Origin: Pseudomonadota bacterium
GTDB taxonomy: Bacteria; Pseudomonadota; Alphaproteobacteria; Rhizobiales; Beijerinckiaceae
DNA length: 17,249 nucleotides
Direction: 5' to 3'
Assembly: GCA_023393655.1 (NCBI GenBank)
Contig: JAEWKP010000438.1
Span: forward strand, 1-17,249
In this document: in pieces, positions 7,062 through 14,753 of the stretch
Layout of the letters: every line of letters starts with the position of its first letter
Numbering within the stretch: position 1 is the stretch's first letter
Notes under the pieces: model-generated
The model's input: only the letters and a program-made list of their open reading frames with translations
What the model was told of the DNA's origin: nothing
Database searches by the model: none
Translations under genes and position numbers: made by a program

Positions 7062-8630
7062 TCACTCCTTCCAGGCGTCGCGGAAGCCGTCGTTCACGCC
7101 GACGCCGGTGGTGACGAGGTTCTTGACGTTGCAGCGATAGATGGTCGGGAAATCCATCTCGAGCAGCCAGAGCACCGGCAATTCGTCGGCGAGAACCTTC
7201 TGCACCTTGGTGTAGAGTTCCTGGCGCTCCTTGTCGGTCGGCGCGATCGCGGCATCGGCGAAGAGCTTGTCGACCTCGGGATTGGAGTAGCCGCCGACAT
7301 TGGCGAAGGGATTGCCCTTCGCGATGTTGGAGGAAATGTAGGAGCGCGCCACGCCCATGGCAGGGTCGCCGAGCTGGTAGAGGAAGTTGAAGTTCAGGTC
7401 GAAATCCCAGTTCGACGCCTTCTGCGTCCAACCGGGAACGTCGGTGTTCTCGATCTGGATCTTGACGCCGACATCCTCGAAATTCTGCTTGATCGCCTCG
7501 GACCAGCGGCTCCAGGTCTCGCCATAGGGCAGATTCAGGAGCCTGATCGTCTCGCCCTTGTAGCCGGAGGCCTTGATCAGCTCCTTCGCCTTGGCGGGGT
7601 CATAGGTGTATTTCGGTACGTCGCCCGAATAGAACTTGGTCTTGGACGAGATCGGCCCGGTCGGCAGCTTGCCGAGCCCGCCCCAGACCACATCCTTCCC
7701 GAATTCGCGGTCGATCGCGTACATCAGGCCCTGGCGGAACTGCTTGTTGCCGAGGATGCCGTTGCGCACGTTGGGCGTGAGCCAGGCATGGGGTGCGAAC
7801 ATCTCCCAGCCCTTGGTCGTCATGCAGGTATTGGGCAGCTTGGCGAGGCGCGCCACGTCGTAGACATCGACCGAGCCGCCGGTCAGCACATCGACCTTGC
7901 CCGTCTCGTAGGCAACGGCGCGGGCGGCTGCATCGGGAATGATCTGCCAGTAGATCTCGTCGAGATTCGGCTTGCCCTTCAGCCAGTAGTCCTCGTTCTT
8001 GACGAGGTGGATATAGGAGCCCTTCTTCCACTCCTTGAGCTTGAAGGGGCCGGTGCCGATCGGCGTGTTGTTGGCCGGGTTCGCGCGGTAATCCGTGCCG
8101 TCATAGATGTGCTTGGGGATCATCGGCGCGGAGGCGACCTCCTGCGTCATGATCAGCGGGCCGAAGGGCTGCTTCAGCGTGATCTTCACGGTGAGATCGT
8201 CGACCTTCTCGATCTTCTCGACCTGGGCATTGACGATCGGGCGCCAGCGCGGATGGACGTCGCGGAGGAACTTGTCGAGGGTGAAGACGACGTCGTCGGC
8301 CGTGAACGGCTTGCCGTCATGCCATTTCACGCCCTCCTGGAGCTTGAAGGTGTAGGTCTTGGCGTCGGGGGAAATCTCCCAGCTCTTGGCGAGCGAGGGC
8401 TGCGGCTCGAGCTTCTCGTTATAGCGCAGCAGCGATTCGTAGATGTTGCCGGCGACCATGTTGGTCGGGCCGTTCTGGTTGAGGCCCTGCATCAGCATCG
8501 GCGGCTCGGGCTGGACGACGACATGGACCGTCCCGCCCTTCTTCGGCTCCTGGGCCTGCGCCGCTCCCAGCGCCAATATCGACGCGGCGAGCGCCAAACC
8601 AAATCTCAAACCCGTAGCCTTCGCCATCAT
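7062..8630 (-). CDS. peptide ABC transporter substrate-binding protein (family 5)
   Basis: This 522-residue periplasmic binding protein is of SBP family 5 (DppA/OppA/NikA type). A clear signal peptide (MMAKATGLRFGLALAAS..., cleavage after AQA at about residue 26) is followed by GGTVHVVV, then SLAKSWEISPDAKTYTFKLQ and GVKWHDGKPFTADDVVFTLD, the family signature. The lobe-linking PIGTGPFKLKEWKKGSYI and the C-terminal ELPVLWLLEMDF also fit. It captures the ligand and delivers it to the DppB/DppC-like channel; the nearby M20 peptidase suggests peptides or N-acyl amino acids. I chose the ATG at 8630 (a second ATG follows at 8627) because AGGGGA lies eight bases upstream and the signal peptide begins there. 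The longer frame to 8714 adds 28 residues before the signal peptide and was not used. Confidence 0.95.
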   Translation of the reverse strand: MMAKATGLRFGLALAASILALGAAQAQEPKKGGTVHVVVQPEPPMLMQGLNQNGPTNMVAGNIYESLLRYNEKLEPQPSLAKSWEISPDAKTYTFKLQEGVKWHDGKPFTADDVVFTLDKFLRDVHPRWRPIVNAQVEKIEKVDDLTVKITLKQPFGPLIMTQEVASAPMIPKHIYDGTDYRANPANNTPIGTGPFKLKEWKKGSYIHLVKNEDYWLKGKPNLDEIYWQIIPDAAARAVAYETGKVDVLTGGSVDVYDVARLAKLPNTCMTTKGWEMFAPHAWLTPNVRNGILGNKQFRQGLMYAIDREFGKDVVWGGLGKLPTGPISSKTKFYSGDVPKYTYDPAKAKELIKASGYKGETIRLLNLPYGETWSRWSEAIKQNFEDVGVKIQIENTDVPGWTQKASNWDFDLNFNFLYQLGDPAMGVARSYISSNIAKGNPFANVGGYSNPEVDKLFADAAIAPTDKERQELYTKVQKVLADELPVLWLLEMDFPTIYRCNVKNLVTTGVGVNDGFRDAWKE

Positions 8631-8657
8631 CTGCCTGTTCCCCTGTCTCGTATCGAG

Positions 8658-8663
8658 ATCATA
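8658..8663 (-). promoter_or_regulatory. possible -10 element of the peptide transporter operon
   Basis: TATGAT on the minus strand lies about 27 bases upstream of the binding-protein ATG, in a local AT-richer pocket. No good -35 hexamer is found at 16-18 bases, so it is a weak prediction. A small perfect inverted repeat (TCTCG-TAT-CGAGA, 8646-8658) overlaps the presumed transcription start and could be an operator. Confidence 0.3.
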
Positions 8664-8753
8664 TCGTTTGAATCGGATCCGTTCGGACCGCCGGGTGCCA
8701 TCGCACCCGATCATGCGTCTCTTGGCAAGCGCCGCGCCAACCGACCGGGTGCC

Positions 8754-9548
8754 TCAGCGGGCCATGCCCGCGAGCGCATCGCGCATCGAGGCGCTGGAAA
8801 TGCCGAACAGCCCGCCATAATGCGTCTCGAGATCGGTGATCACAAACATCACCGTGGATATCGAGACGATGCCGATCGCCAATACGATCGCGGCGAGGCG
8901 CCGGCGCGGGATCTGCAGCCCGAAGCTCAGGAAGACCAGCATCAGCCAGAAGGTCACGATACTCGTGAACAGCGGCGAGACGGGGCCGCGCACATCCTCG
9001 ATCACCGCCCAGCGCCGTTGCTGCACGCGCTGATAGGTGGCCCGGCATTCCGCAGCGAGGTTGGCGCGAAGCATGTCGGCGGGGTTCAGGCCGTTGATCG
9101 CCCGGCCGATGCGGCCGATCAGGGCGCCGAGCGCGGGATCGGCGCCTTCGCGCGCCATGCCTGAGATATCGGGATAGGAGACGCCCGCGGGCATAGGCTC
9201 GCCTGGCCAGGTACTGGCGATCACGCCTGCCGTATAGCTGCGCAGGTCGAGCCGGATCGGCTCGGCCTCGGGCCCGTAGCCGCGCAGGCATTCATCGAAC
9301 TGGGCGAGCCCGGCCGCGTCGGCATTGCGATCGCGATAGGCCGTATCGAAGGCCGCCTTGACGCTGGAAAGCTGCAAGCTGAGCACCAGAGCGGCGAAGG
9401 TCACGAGCAGGCTCGTCACCAGCCGGATCGCCTCCATCGTGCGTTCGGAGAGATGCTCCTCCGACAGCCAGCCCCGCAGCTTGACGCCGAAGATCGCGCT
9501 GCCGCTGAGCAATGCGCAGAAAATGAAGGCTGCCAGCGTCTCGGCCAT
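8754..9548 (-). CDS. DUF4239 (bestrophin-like domain) membrane protein
   Basis: This 264-residue integral membrane protein has four predicted helices: about residues 3-22 and 42-62 at the N-terminus, and 193-213 and 217-240 at the C-terminus. A soluble stretch of about 130 residues separates the two pairs. This 2+2 layout and the closing LETHYGGLFGISSASMRDAL match the DUF4239 family, in which a D-x-PYxGxF-x-V-SSxPL-like C-terminal motif is typical. Its function is not established, although a distant similarity to bestrophin ion channels has given the family its name. The ATG at 9548 has only a distant GGAG. It lies 113 nt downstream of the short LuxR-type gene on the same strand, so shared transcription is possible. 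Confidence 0.8.
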   Translation of the reverse strand: MAETLAAFIFCALLSGSAIFGVKLRGWLSEEHLSERTMEAIRLVTSLLVTFAALVLSLQLSSVKAAFDTAYRDRNADAAGLAQFDECLRGYGPEAEPIRLDLRSYTAGVIASTWPGEPMPAGVSYPDISGMAREGADPALGALIGRIGRAINGLNPADMLRANLAAECRATYQRVQQRRWAVIEDVRGPVSPLFTSIVTFWLMLVFLSFGLQIPRRRLAAIVLAIGIVSISTVMFVITDLETHYGGLFGISSASMRDALAGMAR

Positions 9549-9661
9549 GGTCGCGATCGCTCCGGACGGATGCGGTCCCTGCGCATACCGGCCCAGATGG
9601 GCGTGCGACCACCGGCCCTGTCAACACAGGCGACGGATTCTTCGCCATGGCGCCCGCGTCC

Positions 9662-10270
9662 TCAGCGGAGCTCCTCGACATAGGTCGCGACGAAGCGGAC
9701 GAGTTCGCTCTGCCGGGCCGTGCCGGTCTTGGCGAAGAGGCGCTGGAGATGGGTCCTTGCGGTGGTCGGCGCGATGCCCAGCCGCTTGGCGGCGATGATC
9801 GTGTCGAGCCCCTCGACCATCAGGACGAGCATGCGTTCCTCGGTCGGCGTCAGGCCGCAGGCCTCGCTGACCCGGGCGATATTGCGGTCCATCGCGCTCT
9901 CGGGATCGTCCACCGTCAGGACGAACAATTCGATGCTGGTCAGATGGACCGCGTCGATCGCGATCTGGCGGCCGTTGCGCAGCACCAGCGGCAAGCGCAT
10001 CTCGCCGGCCGCGCTGCCCGAGCGGCAACGCTTCAGCCAGAGCTGCAACCGCGCCATGAAATCCTTGTCGCTGGCGGTGAAGCGGTCGATGCCGCCCAGG
10101 CCATCGCGGGTCAGTGCCGTCGCGCCGCAATTGCCGAACCGCTGGTTCAACTCGGCATCGATGACGAAAACCGGCCTGGAAGCCCGCCCGAAGGCGTCGG
10201 GGTCGACATGGGCGCGTGCGTGAAGCGGGCTGTAGCTTGTCCTGGCGGCAATCGAGACGTGAAGCGACAT
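9662..10270 (-). CDS. LuxR-type transcriptional regulator with PAS-like sensor domain (short form)
   Basis: This 202-residue regulator has a PAS-like N-terminal half (about residues 30-120, beginning RPVFVIDAELNQRFGN) and a LuxR-type DNA-binding helix-turn-helix at about 139-198. The HTH region reads LTPTEERMLVLMVEGLDTI then ARTHLQRLFAKTGTARQSEL. The closing TARTHLxRxFxKTxTxxQSxLV pattern is shared with the longer regulator at 12351-13490, so the two are paralogues. This one lacks the GAF-like N-terminal part. The start is uncertain. The ATG at 10270 has GGATGG about eight bases upstream, whereas the in-frame ATG at 10282 has no ribosome site at normal distance. A 16-bp direct-repeat motif lies 129 nt upstream. 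Confidence 0.85.
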   Translation of the reverse strand: MSLHVSIAARTSYSPLHARAHVDPDAFGRASRPVFVIDAELNQRFGNCGATALTRDGLGGIDRFTASDKDFMARLQLWLKRCRSGSAAGEMRLPLVLRNGRQIAIDAVHLTSIELFVLTVDDPESAMDRNIARVSEACGLTPTEERMLVLMVEGLDTIIAAKRLGIAPTTARTHLQRLFAKTGTARQSELVRFVATYVEELR

Positions 10271-10399
10271 CGCAATATCCATCCCTGCAATCGACGGGTT
10301 GCCGCGCCCTGCTGCCGGAGAACCGAAAACCCGGCCGGATGCAGCTCAGTTCTTCTTGGTCGCGGCAAGGCGCGAGCAGGTTCAATGCCTTTCTCAATT

Positions 10400-10415
10400 T
10401 TGGACTGCTATTGGA
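10400..10415 (+). promoter_or_regulatory. TTGGA-N6-TTGGA direct repeat, candidate operator (copy 1)
   Basis: TTGGACTGCTATTGGA lies in the AT-rich part of the 176-nt gap between the GntR gene end and the short LuxR gene start. Its half-sites start 11 bp apart, one helical turn. It matches 14 of 16 bases with the motif at 12256-12271, upstream of the other LuxR gene. Relative to the gene it may control (minus strand) it is inverted. Confidence 0.45.
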
Positions 10416-10458
10416 TATCGAATTCTGGCGCCCGCGGCAGGGGCCTCGACCGCCCGCG

Positions 10459-11238
10459 TCAGGCGGTCAGCGTCAGCTTGTAGGTATAGCTATCGCCCCG
10501 GAACAGGCCCTCGACATATTCGAGCATGTCACCGTCGGCGCCGTAGCTGCGCCGTTTGATCAGCAGGCAGGGCACGGGAGCATCGAAGCCGAAGATGGCG
10601 CGTTCCTCGGGCGTCGGCGCCGCCGCTTCGATGGTCTGGTCGCAGCGCGTCAGGGGCAGGCCGAGTTCGGCGAGCCGGGCATAGACCGAGCCGGAGAGAT
10701 CGCTCTCCGCCAGGTCCGGCGCCCGCTCCAGATTATACCAGGCGACTTCGCGCGACATCGGGATGCCGTCGCCGGAGCGAATGCGGACCAGCTTGAGGAA
10801 GCGCGCATGCGAGGAACGGCCGAAGATCGAGGCGATCGAGCGGTCTTTGATCACAGATCGCTCGACGATGCGGGACGACGGCACGCGGCCGAGCTCCTGC
10901 ATCTCCTCGGTGAAGCCCTTGAGACGGTCCATGCCGGAATGCAGGCGTGGCCCGGCTCCTTGGACGATCGAGCCCAGCCGCCCCTGCGCGCTCAGCAATT
11001 TGCGCTCGCGCAAGGCGTTGTAGGAGCGTTGCACGGTGGCGCGGCTGATGCTGAGCCGCTCGGCGAGCTGGCGTTCGGCCGGCAGGGTCGTGCCCGGCGG
11101 CAGCGTGCCGTCGCCGATCAGCTGAGTCAGCTGGTCCTCGAGCTGCTGGTAAAGCGGCTTAGCGGTGTCGGTACGCAGTTCCAGCAGGTTCTGGAAGGGC
11201 GGTTTTGCAATCTGCTTAGGCACTGTCATCGATGGCAT
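10459..11238 (-). CDS. GntR family transcriptional regulator (HutC subfamily, UTRA domain)
   Basis: This 259-residue regulator has an N-terminal winged helix (about residues 27-93: KPLYQQLEDQLTQLI, LPAERQLAERLSISRATVQRSYNAL). A UTRA ligand-binding domain follows to the C-terminus (TEEMQELGRVPSSRIVE, GDGIPMSREVAWYNL, LIKRRSYGADGDMLEYVEGLFRGDSYTY). HutC-type members usually repress a sugar or amino-acid gene and release DNA on binding a small ligand. The gene is divergent from the PfkB kinase with only 32 bp between, so the kinase or its sugar pathway is the natural target. The start is uncertain: ATG at 11238 or 11229, neither with a clear Shine-Dalgarno, and a TTG at 11283 that would overlap the kinase gene. 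Confidence 0.9.
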   Translation of the reverse strand: MPSMTVPKQIAKPPFQNLLELRTDTAKPLYQQLEDQLTQLIGDGTLPPGTTLPAERQLAERLSISRATVQRSYNALRERKLLSAQGRLGSIVQGAGPRLHSGMDRLKGFTEEMQELGRVPSSRIVERSVIKDRSIASIFGRSSHARFLKLVRIRSGDGIPMSREVAWYNLERAPDLAESDLSGSVYARLAELGLPLTRCDQTIEAAAPTPEERAIFGFDAPVPCLLIKRRSYGADGDMLEYVEGLFRGDSYTYKLTLTA

Positions 11239-11270
11239 GAGCGTGACACAACCCGCGTAGCAGTTCGTGA

Positions 11271-12230
11271 ATGGGAAAATCAAACCCTATGACCGGCAAA
11301 CCTGTCTTCGTGCTGGGAAGCTTCGTCGTCTCCTGCTCGGCGAAAGTCGCCCGCTTCCCGCGCCCGGGCGAATCGCTCGCCGCCGAAACCGTGACGATCG
11401 AGCCGGGCGGCAAGGGGCTGAACCAGGCGATCATGGCGCGCCGCCTCGGCGCCGCGGTCGAGGGCCTGCTCGCCGTCGGCAACGACCTCGCCGCAGCCTT
11501 CGCGCCGCCGGCGCTCAAACAGGCTGGCCTGCCGCAATCGATGCTGATCCGTCTCGACGGCGCGACCGGCAGCGGCATCGGCTTCACGGACGCCGGCGGC
11601 GAGACCTGCCTCGCCGTCGCCTCCGGTGCCAATCTCTCCTTGTCGGCCGCGCATGTCCTGCAGCGGGCGCCAGCCATTGCCGATGCGAGGCTGGTGACGG
11701 CCCAGTTCGAGATCGGCGATGCACCGATCGAGGCGGCCTTTACGCTGGCCCGGCAGGCCGGTGTTCCGACCCTGCTCAACCCATCGCCCTTCCGGCCGAT
11801 TCCCGCCGCTATCTTGGCGCGGACCTCGACCCTGATCATCAACGAGACCGAAGCCCACGCCCTCGCGGCCGCGCTCGGACGGAAACGGGACGAGGCAGCC
11901 GATCCGGATCGCTTCGCGAGGGAACTCGGACCGGCGCTCCTGAAACACGGGCCGCAGCTCGTCGTCCTGACCCGGGGTGCGGCCGGAGCCGTGGCCGTCA
12001 CGGCGGATGCACCCCCCATCGTGCAGGCGGGCTTCCCGGTCGAGGCGATCGATTCGCTCGGTGCCGGCGACGCCTTCGCCACGACGCTCGGCGTCCGGCT
12101 GGCGATGGGACTGGCCTTGCCCGAAGCCCTGCGCGACGCCGCGGCGGCAGGAGCCCTGACGACCACCCGCCACGGCGTCTTCGAGGCATTGCCCACGGCC
12201 GACGCCATCGCGCTGCTGAGCGGGAGGTGA
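11271..12230 (+). CDS. PfkB/ribokinase-family carbohydrate kinase
   Basis: This 319-residue cytoplasmic kinase transfers the ATP gamma-phosphate to a sugar or nucleoside hydroxyl. The family motifs are GGKGLNQAIMARRLGA (47-62, substrate side), NETEAHAL (191-198, the NxxE metal/phosphate motif), LTRGAAGA (ribokinase-type TxGxxG) and DSLGAGDAFATTL (261-273), where D267 is the catalytic base and GAG forms the anion hole. DSLGAGD replaces the commoner DTTGAGD. GGKGLNQA resembles ribokinase more than fructokinase, but the substrate is not certain. The ATG at 11271 is used; the ATG at 11289 is equally possible, and neither has a clear ribosome site. It is transcribed away from the GntR gene, its likely regulator. 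Confidence 0.92.
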   Translation: MGKSNPMTGKPVFVLGSFVVSCSAKVARFPRPGESLAAETVTIEPGGKGLNQAIMARRLGAAVEGLLAVGNDLAAAFAPPALKQAGLPQSMLIRLDGATGSGIGFTDAGGETCLAVASGANLSLSAAHVLQRAPAIADARLVTAQFEIGDAPIEAAFTLARQAGVPTLLNPSPFRPIPAAILARTSTLIINETEAHALAAALGRKRDEAADPDRFARELGPALLKHGPQLVVLTRGAAGAVAVTADAPPIVQAGFPVEAIDSLGAGDAFATTLGVRLAMGLALPEALRDAAAAGALTTTRHGVFEALPTADAIALLSGR

Positions 12231-12255
12231 AGCGGCCTCGCCGCGATGAGAAAAT

Positions 12256-12271
12256 TTGGATTGCTTTTGGA
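12256..12271 (+). promoter_or_regulatory. TTGGA-N6-TTGGA direct repeat, candidate operator (copy 2)
   Basis: TTGGATTGCTTTTGGA lies 79 nt upstream of the long LuxR gene, in an AT-rich pocket between the kinase stop and the regulator start. The half-sites are 11 bp apart and the spacer TTGCTT resembles CTGCTA in the copy at 10400-10415 (14 of 16 bases identical overall). The same region would be coding if the ATG at 12246 were used, which is one reason to prefer the later start. Confidence 0.45.
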
Positions 12272-12350
12272 CTTTTATTGCGCCGCCCATGCTGCTATTT
12301 TGGGAAGCGCGCATCACGCATGCGCCTTCCTTGGCCAGCCGGGATCTCTC

Positions 12351-13490
12351 ATGCCGCGCCTCGACGTCGATACCGTCATGTCCGCGATCGACCGGCTGCT
12401 GGTCGGGGCGATGGACGAAGGACAGATGCAGGCCGCAGCGGAAGCGATGCGGCAGCTTTTCAACGGCTCGAAAGCCTGCTTCGCCGGGTTCGGTCCCAAC
12501 GCCGAGGACTGGGCATCCTACGCAACCAATCCCGATCCCGCGCTGCAGGAGCGCTGCTTCGGCGAACTCGCGCCCGATTTCATCGAGATGGGCGGCGCAT
12601 TGCGCGACATCCCGCTCGGCGAAATCTATCACGACCATGACGTGTTCGGCGCGGAAACCCTGCGCAATTCGCGCGTCTGGCAGGAGTGGATGCGCCCGCA
12701 AGACATGTATGGCGGCATGGCCTGCCGCCTTGCCACGAACGGGCAGGCCTTCTGGTTCTTCGACGTGCAGCGCGGCCGGCGACAAGACGGCTTCGACGCC
12801 GAAGACATAGCCCTTCTCGACAAGCTCTACCCCGTACTGCGTCGCGTCATCGAACTGCGCCGCCATATCGGCCGGGTGACCATCCAGCGGGACGAAGCGC
12901 GCAGCGCTCTCGACCGGATCGCCATGGGCATCGCGATCCTCGACCGGGACATGCGGATCACCTACGCCAATGAAGGCGCCGACGAGATCCTGTCCGATCC
13001 CGAAAGTGCGCTCGGCCTGCGCCAGGGGCGGCTTTTCGCACGCCAACCGGCCGACCAGCGCCAGCTCAGGCAGTTGATCGAAGGCGCGCTGCGCAGCGCG
13101 CAGGACCCGCTCGCCTCCACACCGGCCAGCATGATACTGCATGGCGAGGACGGCTCTCATTCGCTTTCGGCCTGCGCCATGCCAGCCCCCCCTTCGCCCA
13201 CTCAGGATCACGCGGCCGGTCAGGTCCTGATCGCGCTGCGGCGCCTGGAAATGGCGACCAATCTCGCCGCCTGCGCGCGCCAGCTCTTCGACCTTACCGA
13301 TACCGAAGCCAAATTCGCCTCCGCGCTTGCGAGCGGATCGTCCCTGACCGAGGCCGCCGACGCGCAGGGCGTCCGGATTTCGACCGCACGCACGCATCTG
13401 GCGCGGATCTTCCAGAAGACGAATACCCGGCAGCAAAGCCAGCTCGTTTCACTGCTGCGCAGCGCGGAACTCCCCCTGCGGCCGCGTTGA
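12351..13490 (+). CDS. LuxR-type transcriptional regulator with GAF-like and PAS domains (long form)
   Basis: This 379-residue regulator has three parts. A GAF-like or autoinducer-type N-terminal domain covers about residues 5-170 (FGPNAEDWASY, GGMACRLATNGQAFWFFDVQR). A PAS-like segment covers about 183-275 (LDRIAMGIAILDRDMRITYANEGA). A C-terminal LuxR HTH covers about 314-372 (LTDTEAKFASALASGSSLTEAA, STARTHLARIFQKTNTRQQSQL). The HTH is close to that of the protein at 9662-10270. The ATG at 12351 follows GGGATCTCTC, a modest ribosome site; the frame stays open to an ATG at 12246, but that stretch is AT-rich and holds a repeat motif. The signal it senses is unknown. It lies 120 nt downstream of the kinase and may be transcribed from its own promoter. 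Confidence 0.88.
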   Translation: MPRLDVDTVMSAIDRLLVGAMDEGQMQAAAEAMRQLFNGSKACFAGFGPNAEDWASYATNPDPALQERCFGELAPDFIEMGGALRDIPLGEIYHDHDVFGAETLRNSRVWQEWMRPQDMYGGMACRLATNGQAFWFFDVQRGRRQDGFDAEDIALLDKLYPVLRRVIELRRHIGRVTIQRDEARSALDRIAMGIAILDRDMRITYANEGADEILSDPESALGLRQGRLFARQPADQRQLRQLIEGALRSAQDPLASTPASMILHGEDGSHSLSACAMPAPPSPTQDHAAGQVLIALRRLEMATNLAACARQLFDLTDTEAKFASALASGSSLTEAADAQGVRISTARTHLARIFQKTNTRQQSQLVSLLRSAELPLRPR

Positions 13491-13505
13491 ATCCTCGGCA
13501 CCCCC

Positions 13506-13548
13506 GACCGAAGCCAAGCAACATCCGCCACTTCTTCGGTCCGTTTTC
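13506..13548 (+). terminator. probable Rho-independent terminator after the long LuxR gene
   Basis: GACCGAAG (13506-13513) pairs perfectly with CTTCGGTC (13534-13541) across a 20-base loop and is followed by CGTTTTCC. It begins 15 bases after the stop codon. The loop is long and the T-tract short, so termination strength is uncertain. Confidence 0.4.
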
Positions 13549-13608
13549 CTGACTTCCTCTCGGTCAATCTACGAAAACGAGCCTAGACGAGGCGCTGCCG
13601 CCGTTTCG

Positions 13609-14724
13609 TCATCCAAATGACGGAGAATGCCCGGCAGGCTGGTGAAACCGCCCGCCCGTCATCGGCTTGGGCACGCCGGTGGTCGAGGGCAGGCTCAGCG
13701 GCAGTCCCTTCACCGAGCGTATGGCGAAATAGGCAAAGATCTGTGCCTCCAGCGCATCGCCGTTCCAGCCGACCGCCTCCACCGGCTCGACAGGCACACC
13801 CAGCCGTTCGGCGAGCCGCTCCATGAAATGCCGGTTGAGCCGGCCGCCGCCGCCGACGAGCCAGCGCTGCGGCCGGCGCGGGACATGGCGCAGCGCCGCA
13901 ACCAGGCTCTCGATGGTAAAGGCCGCCAGCGTCGCCGCGCCATCGGCATCCGGGAGCGGTTCCACGACCTGGGCGCGGCGGTGGAAATCGTTGCGGTCGA
14001 GCGATTTCGGCGCTGGCCGGTCGAAGAAGGGATTGGCCATGAAGCCGGCGACGAGATCGTCATGCACGCGCCCGCTGGCCGCCAACGCGCCATCGGCGTC
14101 ATAGGGCCGGCCAAGCCGGCGCTGCACGAAATCGTCGAGAATCGCGCTTGCCGGGCCGGTATCGAAGGCGACGACGGTATCGCCGTCGATATAGGTGACA
14201 TTGCCGACGCCGCCGAGATTGAGAACCATCACCGGCTGCGCGAGGCCCTGCGCGAGGGCGCGATGATAGAGCGGAGCGAAGGGCGCGCCCTCCCCGCCGG
14301 CCGCGACATCGGCATCGCGAAACCGGTCGACGGTGGGGACGCCGAGCGCATCGGCGACTGCCTGCCCGTCGATGAGCTGGCGGGTGAAGCGCTGCTCCGG
14401 CCGGTGGTAGACCGTCTGGCCGTGCAGGCCGACGAGGTCGATGGCCGCGAGAGCGAGCCCCTGATCGGCGATGTAAGCCCGGATGGCGGCGAGGTGGTCT
14501 GCGGTGACCGCAGCTTCAAGTTCCGTCAGGGCTTCGCGCCCGGCCCGCTCGGCATCGGCGATCACGGCCTGAAGTTCCCGGCGCGTGGCGTCGCGATAGG
14601 GATAGGAGGCGCCGGCGCCGAAGGAGACAGCGTCACGCCCGTCGCTCGTCACCAGCGAGACGTCGATGGCATCCATAGACGTGCCGCTGATCACGCCGAT
14701 CGCGGTCAGGCCTTCCTGCGGCAA
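13609..14724 (-). CDS. anmK: anhydro-N-acetylmuramic acid kinase
   Basis: This 371-residue cytoplasmic enzyme of cell-wall recycling cleaves the anhydro ring of anhydro-N-acetylmuramic acid and phosphorylates it to MurNAc-6-phosphate. The motifs are GVISGTSMDAIDVSLV (ATP site), LVGLHGQTVYHRP, QLIDGQAVADALGVP, FRDADVAAGGEGAPFAPLYH, VLNLGGVGNVTYID, FDTGPASAILDD (with the presumed catalytic Asp) and GGGGRLNRHFMERL. GGEGAP replaces the commoner GGQGAP. No ATG lies upstream of the SGTSMD motif, so the start must be a rare codon. I chose TTG at 14724 because GAGG lies five bases upstream and the N-terminus then has the family's usual short lead; TTG at 14751 is the alternative. It is the last gene of the pyrF cluster. 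Confidence 0.93.
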   Translation of the reverse strand: MPQEGLTAIGVISGTSMDAIDVSLVTSDGRDAVSFGAGASYPYRDATRRELQAVIADAERAGREALTELEAAVTADHLAAIRAYIADQGLALAAIDLVGLHGQTVYHRPEQRFTRQLIDGQAVADALGVPTVDRFRDADVAAGGEGAPFAPLYHRALAQGLAQPVMVLNLGGVGNVTYIDGDTVVAFDTGPASAILDDFVQRRLGRPYDADGALAASGRVHDDLVAGFMANPFFDRPAPKSLDRNDFHRRAQVVEPLPDADGAATLAAFTIESLVAALRHVPRRPQRWLVGGGGRLNRHFMERLAERLGVPVEPVEAVGWNGDALEAQIFAYFAIRSVKGLPLSLPSTTGVPKPMTGGRFHQPAGHSPSFG

Positions 14725-14753
14725 GCCGGCCTCAGGCCTCGCGCCGGACAAGG

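Noticed and set aside
7788..9164. A 458-codon plus-strand open frame opposite the binding protein and DUF4239 genes
   Set aside because: It crosses the boundary between two well-supported minus-strand genes and has no recognisable family features.
12246..12350. 35-residue N-terminal extension of the long LuxR regulator
   Set aside because: The stretch is AT-rich unlike coding DNA here, contains the TTGGA direct repeat and has no clear ribosome site at its ATG.
11280..13436. A 718-codon minus-strand open frame opposite the PfkB kinase and the long LuxR gene
   Set aside because: Both plus-strand genes have complete, diagnostic motifs. The antisense product has low-complexity composition and no domain.
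13607..13622. CGTCAT-CCAA-ATGACG hairpin over the anmK stop as a terminator
   Set aside because: The stem is short and no T-tract follows on the anmK strand, so it was not annotated as a terminator.
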